Of a DNA stretch of 64,000 nucleotides, positions 49,821 through 63,199 are shown piece after piece. Numbering within the stretch: position 1 is the stretch's first letter; each line of letters opens with the position of its first letter. The DNA comes from Himantopus leucocephalus (lineage: Eukaryota; Chordata; Aves; Charadriiformes; Recurvirostridae): the NCBI GenBank assembly GCA_003993805.1, contig RSEF01000004.1, forward strand, positions 18,398,086 to 18,462,085. The letters are read 5' to 3'. The notes under the pieces are model-generated. The model made no database searches and was not told the origin of the DNA. It saw only the letters and a program-made list of their open reading frames with translations. The translations under genes were made by a program, and so were the position numbers.

Positions 49821-50692
49821 GTCTGTGTCAGAACAAATAAAGCCGAGCCTCCCATGCTCAGATAAAAGCTGTAAAGACTGGCTTTCTAGATTTGCGAGGA
49901 GGAGTTTTTCCTCTGTTTTCTACCCTTAAGTGTTCTCTGCATTGCCTGGTTATGGTTATGTACATTGGAGCATAGGCTGTCAAGCCTAGGGAAACTGCCA
50001 CCCTGCATTCGCTATTGCCAAGCTTAATAAGACTTAGCACTTGTATAGTGCATTTTTATGTTCAAAATGTTACAGGAATATTAAATCAAATTCTGCTCTC
50101 AGCTGAACTGTACCCCCACTCATTGCTCAGTTTTGCTTGACAGTAAGAACTTGGGACAGAAAATAAAGAGCTTCATTGCACCGGTGGAAGCACCAGGAGA
50201 GACTGAGAGAAGGAATGTGTTACTGTGCCCATCAAGAGAGTGCACTTGGCAGGTCCCTTGCGTTCACCTGGCTTGTGTGAAAGCAAAATATGACAGTGTC
50301 TCACTTCATCTGTGCTTCTCCCTTCCTGCTTTTGGGAAGAGAGCATCTCAGTGCTGCAGTGACGAGAGTTTGCCCCTGGTTTTTGGTACACATAGGGACC
50401 ACTTGTGCTTGTGCTCTCTGTATACTCCACACAGCAGCTGCCTACGGTCCTGCTCTGCCTAGAATTTGTGGCATTACTGAGTGCAGAGTTTTCTTATAAT
50501 TCATGGAATCTGTGCTGGAAATCTTCCAGGTAATTTTACATATTCAGTGATGACATGGACAATATTATTCACTTTAACGGCAGCCGTTCAAGAATGCTCT
50601 ATGAATATAACCTAATAGAACAGCTTTGTCTTTGACTAATGCCTTTAGGGGGGGCTTTCGTTACCAGACATGGAGTTTGCTGCTATTGCTGT

Positions 50693-50717
50693 GGGGTTTG
50701 GGGGTGGGGAGGTAGGG
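50693..50717 (+). other. G-quadruplex motif
   Basis: G-runs of 4, 5, 4 and 3 are separated by loops of 3, 1 and 5. It fits the canonical intramolecular pattern on the sense strand. Confidence 0.75.
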
Positions 50718-52744
50718 CAATAGAATCATTTTGAAAGCAGGATGAAGTGTTTAGCTTTGTACAGGTGAAGCATGGTAATTTTAGTGCTGCCTTTACAGCG
50801 TGTGAAATGGAGCTAATGTTTCACAATGAAGAAGAATGCAAACATAGACTACGCTGTCATACTCGGAGATCATCTGCAAGGAGATGAATCACTGATCAGT
50901 AAATGAATAAAATTCCCAAGCCATTTTACTTTGTATTAATGTTGGAGCCTGATCAATAACGTAAATGTCAACCACACTTTCGGTCATTTAGTTCAATTTC
51001 ATGATGTAAAAGTTGGTTTTGCATTAGCTATGCCGTCACGTGTAGTGTGCAGCAATGGCTTTAATATAAATGATGTAGCAATATAATCATATTTATGCTA
51101 TCAAATTGCAAGGATATTCACATGAGATGAATTTTAGCTCGGCAGATGTCCCGGGCAATGGTACCAATTCTTTCTTCACAGCCTCTTTGGGAGCAGTGCC
51201 GTTGCTGTGCGGCGCGCAGAGCGAGTATGGGTGCTGGCACAGGCACTGCAGAACCCAGCTGGTGGCAGACCCTTCCCTTCCCTCTTTTGTTGCTGTCGAA
51301 TCGACAGGACAGAAGTAAAGCTTTGGAGGTCACTAGTAAACTAGCCTGAGAGTGTCTCTGCAGCCATCTCCTATTCCCTCCTACGTTAGGCAAAATTTTA
51401 ATCCGCATTTGGAGTATGAACTACCATCCAGCTGTCTCGGATTGTATCTTTATACTCAGTTCTTCTTTCTTCAGTTGGAACCGATTCATTGACATGTTTA
51501 CTCGTATGTTTTTCAGCCATGTATTTTTCCTACACTAGGATATGCTTTATTTTGATAGATATGTGGTGTGTTGCTTTTTCTTCAATGTAAGATTGTAAAA
51601 AACAAACCGGAGGAGGAGGAGGAAAGCTGTGTCTGAGGGGCCCCCTCCTTTCTGATACCAATGATGCGTTTTTCTTTCACAGTTTTTACTTTGTGAGTGT
51701 GTGGAATTCTGACGAGTTCAATTTCAGCTGAATGCTACAACTCGGCTCTAATAATTACTTTTAAAAGGTCATTTTGAAATGGCATAAGCTGAAACCGCCT
51801 GCTGATCTCCACCCGTTCTGTCCATCCTCTTTAGTAAAAGGTAACTACAGCATGTGTTATTGCCAACTCTTTCCTCCACCTCCTTGATAGATTTCCTTTG
51901 TTTGCATTCAGTCTGCATATTCCGTAATAAAGGCAGGCAGGTGTATAAAGCACAGTGCAAGTGTATGAACAGAGAACTATTTGTTCTATCCCAGTTTCCT
52001 TGGTTATTCTGTTACTCGGTACTGTGAGGTGAGTTTGGCGGAGGGTACTTTGTTACCTGGTTGTTCAGGTTGAAGTGCGGTAGTCCCATTTGTATTGTTC
52101 ACAAGATTCGTATGCGGTGATTTACAATATTTGCTAAGAGTCACGTATTTCAAAAGACTGCAAATAAGGCTTAAAATTAGAATTTAAACAGGATGAGGAT
52201 CAGAAGGAGGCTTGAATTACTGTTCTGTTCTGGACAATAAATCCTATAGAAGCAGTTTCATGGGTTCCTTATGTGTGTTGAGTTTCAAATTGCTATTTAA
52301 GTGTCAATACGTAGCTGACTCCCAAGATCTGCAAATCAAGTATTTCATCTCTAGTTTTTGCGTTATTGGTGGTACATGACTTCAAGGCAGATCCATACTT
52401 CTTTTTCAGCCATGGGAACGGATTGCCTTAAACTTGTTTCATCAGTTGGCTGTATAAATTACATATTCATCTGGCTTTCCCCAAATGTCTTCCGACTAAA
52501 CCAGGGCTGTCCTGATCACATTAGGAGTAAGTTCACCAACGGCTGGAATTGGTTGAGGTTCTCTGGCTGAGGCAGGAAGCACGCAGTGAGTGCGGCTTTG
52601 CTCCGTGCTGTTGTATTAACTAACATACGTGAAATGAAATCCTTCAAGATGATAAAGATTTAGCCTTGTAAATAAACTGAGCAAATACCAGTCTAACTTT
52701 TTTTTTCCCACTGGGATTTGAATTCAGTGTAGATTTTTGAGTAT

Positions 52745-52789
52745 GTATATAATATACATATGCATATTATACATATGTATATTATATAC
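52745..52789. repeat. Perfect 18-bp AT-rich palindrome with 9-base spacer
   Basis: The left arm GTATATAATATACATATG (52745-52762) and right arm CATATGTATATTATATAC (52772-52789) are exact reverse complements around CATATTATA. The surrounding 60 bases are almost pure alternating TA/CA. This is a candidate cruciform site, a fragile site or a decayed (TA)n microsatellite. Confidence 0.9.
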
Positions 52790-55104
52790 TTGTACACATA
52801 AAAATGCTTCCTTTTTATACGTAGGTTTTATATTTTGATACACTTATGTTTGTGTGTATATTGCCTGCTTACGCTATGTGGATGAATAATTATCTATATA
52901 AAATCTATCTATATAAAATTTTATACATAAAATATTTGCAGCCTCCTTATCTCAATGATAGTTTGTAGCAACAAGTTCCTAGATTAAATGTGTTGTTAAA
53001 AAGAAAAAAGGAAAAAACACCCCGGGGTATTCCTTTTTATCAGTTTTAAATTTCTCGCCTAACAGTTTCATTTAGTGATTCACTCTACTTTTGTTGTGAG
53101 CGGATATAATTGCGTACCTATTGAGTTCATTATGTTGTTTCTCTATCATTTGCATCGTGCTTCTCTTTAAGCTACACAATCTGTTTCGTGTCTCCTCACG
53201 CAGTGGTTTTTCACATTGTTAATCTAGTCACCTGTTTGTAAAATCCTTTCTATTTTCACCAAATTGCTCTGAAAAAAAAAATGCCAAGAATGGAACAAAA
53301 TATTCCACATGATGTATATGTAATGATTTAACACTATTTGCCTCTTTACTTTCTGTCCAATTTGCTTTATTTTCCATGCTGTTACATTCTTTTACTAACG
53401 CTGCACATAGAAAAGCGGTTTTCATAGAGCTGTTTACAGACATACACAGGTCCATTTTCTGAGTACTGGGAGTTAATTTAGATCTCAGCAATCAATTTGA
53501 GGTACCTTGCATTTGTCGATGTGAATTTTCATCTGCTGATGTATGGTGCATTCACGTACCTCTCCTGGACCTTCTTATTTTACAAATCGAAAGAAGCTTG
53601 TGCCAACCTGTGTTTTACTGGTTCGGTGGTTTATCCCTTTCTAAATCGCAAATACATTGACCCCCTTTCTGGAACAGAATCGTGCGGTGTTCCACAGCTG
53701 ATATTTTGAAGTGACAAATTTTCTGGTTCTAAATATATAAAAAATGGATATGCCCGATCAAAGTTGGACTGTTAGCTTCTGGGGTTACATCTAGCAACCC
53801 AAGGCAGAATAATGTAATTGAAATCAATGGAGTTAATCCCATATCATGCTGTTGTAACTGTGAAAAGAGGTGGGTCCTAAATTTACCCCTAAATCTTTCA
53901 AATAAAGCCATCTGCTCCAAAGTTTGGTCAGAACAGGTTTTAAGCCATCATCCTGGCGATAAAAGGAAAATGAATGATTCTGCAAGGCATACAGCTTTTT
54001 GTACATAAAAATGAAGCAACCTCGACAATCTATTGACTTTCCAGTAGGTTAATATTTTCTAGTAGGTGACTATAGTCTATAAAAGTCAAGCCTGAAAACA
54101 GATGAACATAAGTTCTTCTAAGTTGCTATAAATTGCAGAAATTTGCCTGAATACTTACGGAATGCATTATACAATAAAGTCTGGTATTTGACCTTTGGGG
54201 TCTAAGTTTAATGGGAATCCATAAACGTAGCAGCTCAGTTTACAGAGACACCCTAGCCCAAATTTTATAGTGCAGATGTGCTCATTAATAAGACAGTGAA
54301 AGCCCTTGGTAGTAATTCTTTTCCCTGGACTTTCAAAGTGTCAAAATGTGTGAAATACCAAGTTCTTTTCAAAATTCAAGCGTTTAACTGCCTACGGAAA
54401 GTTACCGTACATGTCGGATGGCCAAAACCATACGGTGTAAAATTCTCCAAGAAGCCCCCAGCTTCTTGAACTGTTTGAGCAGACCGAGGAGGCGCTCGCT
54501 GCCTTTGCAGCGCTGGCCCTGCTTTGGGAGTCTTTGTTTCTGGCTTTATTTTCATGGATATTTCGCACTTTCAAAGAGTTATCTTCTAAAAGTCTTTTTT
54601 TTGCTCTGTTTGAAATTCTGAAATATGTAGGAGTTTGGCATAGGATTCAGAGCTGAACAAAGAATAATAATCGGTTTTCTTTCAAGAATCTGAATTTCTG
54701 AGAAGTTAGTGGGCTTGTTGTTCTTTGATTATAAGTACTGTAAGTTTCAGTTGAGGTATAATTATTTTTGTATCTTATAATTATTATTATAAAAGCAGCT
54801 TTACCTAGTCTGGAAAGCAAACAAAAATAGCTAATAATGAGTTCTGAATAATTTTGAGTCAGTTTTAAGAACGGTAAGCAAAGACTCACTGCAGTGAGCT
54901 CTCAAACTTTGCATCACTTAAAGGGAAATTTCTTCTGTAGCAAAAGGTGCAGAGAACTTTTTCCCTTAACACCAACTCTTTCACTGTTTGACCTCAAAAC
55001 ATGAATTATTTTTTAATTTGGAATGATTACCTTGATAAATCTTGAAGTCTTTATTAAGGATATGTTCCTGTTTGATACTCTCTTTTGTTTAGGTTTCAAT
55101 TATT

Positions 55105-55390
55105 TAATTACAGGTCTTGATATGAAACTAATCATGCATGCATCCATATAAAACTGGCATACTGACAGGATAAAATCATTAAACAGTCATTACGATAAAC
55201 TGACGTTGGCCTGTAATTTTTGCAGTTAACGGGGGAGTTGATGCTTGGTGAACAATCCAATTAAAACTGGCAACAAAAGACTTAAAATGTCAGCCAAATT
55301 GCTTTTTAATAGTCAACGCAGCCGTCACAAAACATAAACATTAAAGTCCCCATAGTAGCATAAACCTTCATGGTGAAACAATTCTAGAAA
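55105..55390. promoter_or_regulatory. Candidate conserved non-coding element
   Basis: Complex sequence with several ATTA/TAAT cores (TTAATTACAGG, ACTAATCATGCATGCAT, CCAATTAAAACTGG) and no repeat similarity. It looks like enhancer-type intronic sequence. Inference only. Confidence 0.25.
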
Positions 55391-58300
55391 ATGAATAATA
55401 ATTACAGTATCCTGAGAATTCTCTTAATAGATGTGCACTCATTAAAATACTTTGTTGGTTAGATTCATATGAAAAAGTATGCTTCCCTTGATACTTCTTT
55501 ATGCATTTGTTTTGAAGGTTCTATTCGATATTTTATAGATGTAATTTCTAGTAATATTCAAAAATGCGTGTCTTATTTACAGAGTTTAAATAACTATATA
55601 GATAAGCTTTGAGCGAAATGCACCGTAGAAATGTGTTGTGAGGTGAATTGAGGATATGGTCGCAAAGAACTTCTGTAACCTATTAATGCCGTAAAATGAT
55701 GTAATCTTTGTTAAATTTGAATTGCAGCTTTTGCAAGTTGAGCAAGAGTAGCGGGGGGAGCTGTCAAACCTTACTGCCGGCAGTTAGCTAGCTGAACCAC
55801 ATCGTGCAGAAGTGACCCTGTTGGCACTCGGTAGGCGCTCTGCTCAGGGCTTCAAAGGTGTTTAAGACTGCAGGGCTCCTAATAATAAAATGCAGAGTGG
55901 ACTTAAAAGTCCTAAATAGTTCTGAGGAACCAGGCCACGAGCCCCAGTTCAGTGGAACGGTAGAAGCGTGTGGGTATTGCAGAAAATGTCCATGCTTGCT
56001 TGTAAATGCTTAAATATGCATTAGAGAGACTAACCTGAAAACTGCGGGTTTGTGCCTAGGCTGTTACGTTCATTTTCAGGCACTGCATTAGCTCTTTCTG
56101 TGGTGTTATTCTGTCTTTCCCTACAGGAGTTTTTCTTTTCTTGAAAAAATAATCGATTTGTTGTTTACTCTCACTTACATATGTACCATTGTCTTTCCTC
56201 CCAGCAAGCTCAGTACTATAGGAGAAGTGTCAACATTCCTAAATAAAATGTTAGCAAATATCAATGGCAGGAATAGATCTTTTTGTAAAGGTATTTCTTT
56301 TATTTGCGGAGTAGGTTGAGAGGGACAGAAACTTGTTAAATACCTCTAGGGATAAAAGGCAGAAGTAGTCAGTCAGCTAATTCTACGCTGAGGTATATCC
56401 TTTAATTTAGTGTAATGTAATAATTTAGTGTAATTTAGATACTGTGTACAATCATTTGGTGAGTGACAAATAGCTTTCTGTCCTGCTGCCTGACAATTGC
56501 ATGCAACCTCCTTCTTAAATAATACCATATACTTCTAAGGGTTACCAAGAATGAATTGATGCTAACTATCCTAGTGCTAAGGTTACCATGCTTCTTGTTT
56601 TTATTTAAAAAAAAAAAGTTTCTCTTATGTAAAACAATAATTCTCCATTTAAATAATTAAACGATAGTTTAATTATCTATTTAAAAATTTGTATTTCTTC
56701 TACAGCGAAACTTCAAAAGGACAATAGGTGTTTTGAAACTGTAATTTGTCTTAAAGACCTATTCTTGAAGAAATCTGTCAACTAAAGTTTGTGAAGTAGA
56801 ATATAAGTGAAGTTGAAGGAAGCAGAATGGTTTCCTGCGAGCTCTCTGCCCTGATCAACAGGGAACTAGTAAGGTTGTTGAGAAAAATCTGTCCTGCGGT
56901 AATTTAGGTATTAATTGCAAATTATTTTATAGGTCAGACTACTCCTGGGAGAGGGTAGGATAGGAGGGGCCACGTGTACTTTGATTTTTTTTAAAAAAAA
57001 AAGCTGTCAACAATATTTCTTGACCAGTAATAAGCACACATACTTGCTGCTTGTCAGTTCATCAACTGTGTTTAAAACTAACCTCCACTAAGATGAAGTG
57101 GAAGTCTCTCCTTGACTTCAGGAAGACGAATGGATCATGTTCCTAATTTATATAACCAGTTTGAATGTATATGCAGTCATTCAGGAAGAGCCAGATAAAA
57201 GCATTATCAATTTCACCAAAAGCTGTTCTTTTTATTGGTTGGTAGCATGCTTCCGTATAAAGTTGTCTCTCTGATTATCCAAAATAGCTAGCAGAAAGTT
57301 GTAACAGCAGACAACTCTGCTACCTCATACAGTCTACAGAGAAAGAAGAATCACTTTCAAATTAAATCTCAGAGAATACAGCAGAAATCATTTCTACAGA
57401 GCCAGTACAGGGGATGCAGATTTATAATCAGATGGAGCCCAGTGATTGATGGTGAATCCTGGTTGAACTTTGTAGGTCAAGGGATATTTGTTCTGAACAG
57501 CCGGCTTTGAGCAAGCTGTCTTCTGCTTCTCTACTCCTGTAGAGCAAAGCCACCCGGATGGCCTCAGTGCTGCTACGGTCCCCCTGGGCCATCGCTGCAC
57601 CACTACGCCTCTTCCCCAGGAAGGCAGGGAAACAGTTTAGAAGTAAACTTTTCTATAAAATGCCCAAATGTACTCAAAAACAAACAAACAAACATGATTG
57701 AAAGTAATATTTAGCTTATTTCAGTGTGATGACCGTGCATTGTGCTCCTCTCTATCCTCCAGCTGGATGTGATGTCGAGCCCTGTCTAAGGCTTTATGCA
57801 GTACTCTTACAGACATTGCAGTCCATTTAACTGGCTACAGTGTTTACACAAAATCTAGATGCAAAGTATTCTGTTAAGAAAAGTATTTCTTATTATTGAT
57901 TTATAAAACAATACTACATTAGTAGTATTTTGATGAATTTGAGATAGAGTCACAGTTAAACTCTACATATGTTTAGTATTTGGATACATTTGACAGCTTT
58001 TTCTGCCCCTCCACAAGTTACTATATAACCACAGCTAAATTAATTAAATTTTTTTAATGGTCCGTATATTCATATAACAGTCACTGGAAATATACGTAAA
58101 GATGTTCATATCAAGCAATTTAATGTCAAGGTGAAATCCATAATAAAAACATATGGAAGCCATTTTAATGAATAAAAGAGAGACCTTCATTTTCCTATAT
58201 AAGCTATAGACATGTTCTTCAGATTATTATGAATATAGAAACTAGTCTATATTTTTCCTCACATTCCCTCATTAATATATTTCTTAAAGGATTGTCTTAA

Positions 58301-61300
58301 AAATGAAGTAAATACGTGGGGGTAGAGACAACTTACTGAATGATCCAGAAGAGTTTCAAGCGTCTACGTCTGTACATGGTATTGATTGTAAAGATGGATC
58401 GAGTATTTTCAATTACGCTCTGCAAAATAAAGCCAAGAGACACGCTGGATGGCTGGATTAAGCATGATAATCTGGAGTGCAGAGAGTCAGGTGTCCTCAG
58501 GAAAGCCTTTATGTATGTATCCAGGTGGGAGAAGCTGGAGCGTGATTCATCCCTGAAGCCAGAAAGTTCAGGCACTTCCACCTTGAAGTAAACTTAAAGT
58601 TTGCAGTGCTGCCAACAAAGCGCTAGTTCTGTCTCAGTCCAGATAGATAGGGAATATGCTTGGGATCTTGCCCCCGGTAATTTCAGGAATGCGCATGAAC
58701 ACGCTCATCGGGGCTTGAGTCTGGGGTCTGAGGTAACCACCAGGTTTCACCGTGACCTGGGGCTGTTCTTCTTTTCCTATTTCTGTAGAGCCGCAGAATA
58801 TTTTATATTTACAAAAATAGGAATCGACAGACTGATGTCTCTCGTGGCGGGGCTTTAAGTTGAACATGATTCTGTACTTCGGTCCGCTGGTGGGACTCGT
58901 GGCACTGTCCCCTGCCTTGAGAACGCAACCACTAGAATGGAAGAGTCTTCACCTCAGCCATCGCTGTGCACTGAGCTCGAATGCTGCAGGGTTTTATGTT
59001 ATTTGAGTCTGGAACAGGGCACGGCCTCAGGCAGTCTTTTTTCCTAAAAATGTTGCAAAGTAACAGGAACACAGATGGAGCAGGTACGAGGCCGGCCGGG
59101 AAGGTTATCATCCACTGTAGAGAGGTTGATGACAAAGTGGCTTAATATGTCCACATTCATGATATTTCCACTGAACTACTGGGCTAAATACACAGCGTAT
59201 TTCAGTATGATTTATAGTTGCTAATTCCATTACCCATAGATCCCTTTTAGAAAGCCCTCACAGCTAATGAATTTAATGACACAAAGGCCAAAACTTGAAT
59301 ATATATCACTCTGCCGAAAACCATCAATAACTGGGGAAACATTAATTTTTACAGCCGTGGCTGCTCGCAACCTATTTTACCAATCATAAACTGCTCTTTA
59401 ATCAAAATCTGCTCACCTCTAAGGTCATCAAAATTTGCTGCCAGGCTACTCGTAACTGCCTGGCTTTTGTAAACCTGGATGATAGGCTTACTCTGTAAGC
59501 TGTAATCTCTCCCGCTTTGTTCGGAGTTTGAGAGTAGTGATTGTCCTGTCCCCTGTGAGTTGCCACTGAGAGGAGTTACAACTCGTGATGTTGACTGAAC
59601 CCACCACTTTTAAGTAATGGCAGGAATTACGCATTCTCCTGAAATACCACCTTTAAGCTGGCTGGGAGCTGTCAGTCTCCACTGCTGGCCTTCGAATGCC
59701 GTGTGATGTTAATTGTACCAGCAGCTGCTTGATCTGCTAAACAAACCCCTGGAAGCCTGAGCTGGTTGTTTAGGTTGTTCCCTCCGTCTCCATCATAATT
59801 GGAGTGCTGCTTTTCTTCTCCCTTCGCGTTCTGTCCTTGGCCTCTGTGACCGACCCGCCAACGGGTCTGTCTTGTGCTGGAAGGGACAGGAGTGGCTTAA
59901 GAGGTGTCCTGGCTCCACGGGGTGGGTATTGCAGAGAGTCTGATGGATGTACCGCCTGCCACGGAAGAGACGGAAGGGAGTCAGTAGGATAGTTTTCATT
60001 TCGAATTTGTCATATTAATTGACATAAACGTGAGCATTTCACATATATGGAATAATGTTTTCGTGTAAATATTAAACATAGAGTGCCGTGGTATTTAACA
60101 GCTATATGAAGAAGTACTACAGAACAAAGCTATAATTCAGACAGTTCAGCGGAATAAAAGCACCTCAGGAGCTCCATCCAGCTCTTCACTGCCCTTTGAC
60201 AGGGTTCATTTTATATGAACACGCATCGGTGTGTTTATATTGTCAGGTGTTTCTGCATGATAACTTTTAAAACTTGCATCTTATCCACAGCACACAGCGT
60301 TATAACCTGAAACTCATTTCTGGTTACAAACTACAGCACAGACAGCGGCATCTTGTAGCGTGGTGTTTACGTCCAAAATTATTCTGCTTCGGCAGTCAGG
60401 CTTCCAGGTTAAAACACTGAGTGATGGAGTTAATTAAGGAGGAGTAGTGTTGTCATAGCTCTAATGGTCTACAGATATGAGTGCCTCTAAGTGAGGCAAA
60501 GTTTGTCAGGAAAGGTAATGGCTTTCATTGCACAAACAGCTGGAGAAAAATATAGATAGCTTTGGGCCCACAAGCCCTTCTTCTGGTTTGAGTATATTAA
60601 CATTTCTTTCATCAGAAAAAGCAAAAACACTCCCCCACGCACACCTAAAAAAGAGAGTATATCAGTCTTATTTCAAGAAGTGAACTTGACAAGTTAACTA
60701 TACGGTACAAAGACAACAGATGCCAGAATTTTTTGAATCTTGAAAGGCGGAATATTATTAAATGCGTCCTATCAGCAAAGTTGGAAAGGGTGGCCGTGTG
60801 ATGGTTCCCTAGTGATAAATCACCGCCCGCCTTCTCGAAGGAGTTCTAACCTCCCTTCTTTTGCCTGAAAAATTCTCCCACGTCTTCCTGCAGCTGAGTC
60901 AAGAAACAGTTTGTTTGCAGAGACGCTTGAGACACTTCTCATTTCTTTTCCATAACACCATGAGATCTCCAGTATTTTTTTCACTTTTATCACGCTACTA
61001 ATTGTTTTACCGGAAATAGAGCCCAGCAGTGTCACCATCGTGACGTGCAACAGCGATGGCAAAGAACAATGGCAAATACAAAAGTCCTGCTGATGCAAAT
61101 TCCTTATGCTCTCTATTGCTAGAAGTTCTAAGGCATTGATACTTAATATCAGTCTCATATGCAGGTAATAAAGTCCATTTATACTATTTGATTTGTGAAG
61201 ATTTTCTAGTAGACTTTAAGTAATCCAGCATTTGTTTGTTATAAATGGACCAAAAAAGTAAATTAAAATAATGGGAAAACCCCAAGCTCATATTAGTCTA

Positions 61301-61884
61301 CCTAAATAAATGTGCCCTCTGGAAGGAATTCTAGCTGAGTTTAGCACTATTTCACAAGAGATTGTATTAAACAGAATTGAAGAAACAGAAAACATTTACT
61401 TCTGTAAAAAAACCCCAGTGTTTTAAAGAGAGACCTGCTGGTGATGCTGCTGCTGTTCCTTTTTAGTCTGGTGTTCAAAACTGGGTAATTATGTTTTTGT
61501 AAAGTTTCCTAGAATGAGGTCCGTTGTGAGTGTTTACAAAAAAGTGTCACTCAGGTCTTGCCCTGCAAGTTTTGACTGTTAATGTAAAAACAGAAAAGGA
61601 AGTGCTGCACAGCCATCATAAGAAGTCCTCACTATCTTTGTAGCTTATATGCGGAATAGATTTTTTTCCTACATAGTTCAACTGTACAACATTCAATGTA
61701 AATGTTACTTGTGTTTTAAAAAGAGTTGTATTTCCATCATATTTCATTTTTAAATATGGCTACACTTGGAAATGCTGAAGGAGAAATAAGTTTCTGTTAG
61801 CATTAGGAAATTATTAGAATTCTTATTTTACCAAATCTCTTTTTGCTAAAATGATCCACAAATTATGAGTTAGAAGCTGTTATC

Positions 61885-61900
61885 GTGTGTGTGTGTGTGT
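61885..61900 (+). repeat. (GT)8 microsatellite
   Basis: Eight uninterrupted GT units lie between ATC and ATAACTG. It is a short dinucleotide repeat and a likely length polymorphism. Confidence 0.9.
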
Positions 61901-62931
61901 ATAACTGTAAGGGATTCAAGGGAATTGAACATATGTGATATTGAGAACATAAAGGCAACATTTAGTGGTATCCGTATGAACACATTGGACCGTTTAAGTA
62001 TTATACATCGTTTGTTTGACATCATTACATTACTATAATGTAAATCCAGCTGTATTTTATGCTCACTGACACCATTCAAAGTACATGGCATAAGATCTCT
62101 GTTAATTTTTCTTTGGAAGTGAAGTGCTGTGTTTTCCACCCAGCCTCAATAAGGATACATCGGATTCGTTCTACTCTTAGAGTGGCAGTACGGTGTGAAA
62201 TTATATACTTGGCTATTTGAGGGCACACCTGTACTGATAAATAAAGTGCCCAGAGCCCCTTGACGATCCCCAGTGCTTAATTGGTCCCTCCCTCAGTCTG
62301 TTCCGGGCTATCCCAACCTGCTCGCCAAGGAAAATCTGCTGCCGCAGGGGCGAGCTCAGAGCGCTGTGGGCACGAGTCAGTAGGCTGCGGCGGGAAGCAG
62401 GATTGGTCTCTGGAGGTCTCGAAATCTCTTTTACTTAGTATGTAAACTTTGAGTCCGTATGACCTTTACTTAAAAAGCTTTCATTACATTATAAACTTTA
62501 TTTTGCATAAAACCATACGGTTTGTAGAATTCTTTAGAGATGTTTGATCTTTTATATTCTGGAAGATCTACTGTGTAGTGAGGCTGAGAAAAAAAATTAT
62601 ACCCAGCAAAACAATTCTAAAGGTAAATTGGCATTAAAGGTGCAGGTTAGATACTTTTATATCCTCGGGTTCTGACACAGTTCGCAAAGCAAAGGATTTT
62701 GCAAGTGAGGTAGGCCAACTAAATGTTGAGCTACATCAGAAGGAGCAAGTGTAAATTATTGAAACACAACATAAATTTATACATCAATAGAGCGATTTCA
62801 CGCACAATTTTTTTTCATATTCACCTTTTCTCAAAATCTGTGACAGCAAAAATAAATATGAATTCAGAGAGAGGCAAAAAATAATTAAGGGTTTAGTAAG
62901 GTTATTGGTGCATAGATAGAAAAAAGAATAA

Positions 62932-63199
62932 TTTTAAATTTAGAATGGAAGGAAAGGGTGTAGAGACTTAGTATAAGTATATTAACAGGTAGCCGGGCCA
63001 GCACTCTGCAGTGGTGGCACCTACATCTAATTATTAGTTTGTCTCNTTTTAAATTTAGAATGGAAGGAAAGGGTGTAGAGACTTAGTATATTAACGGGTA
63101 GCCGGGCCAGCACTCTGCAGTGATGGCACCTACATCTAATTATTAGTTTATCTTNACTCTGCAGTGGTGGCACCTACATCTAATTATTAGTTTGTCTCC
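62932..63199 (+). repeat. Near-identical triple duplication joined by single Ns (probable assembly artefact)
   Basis: Copy 1 (62932-63045) and copy 2 (63047-63154) share TTTTAAATTTAGAATGGAAG through GGCACCTACATCTAATTATT and beyond. They differ by a six-base length change (GTATAAGTATATTA versus GTATATTA) and a few substitutions. Copy 3 (63156-63199) repeats only the last 44 bases. A single N stands exactly at each junction (63046 and 63155). Such joins are typical of overlapping contigs or alternative haplotypes that were abutted instead of merged. Confidence 0.85.
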
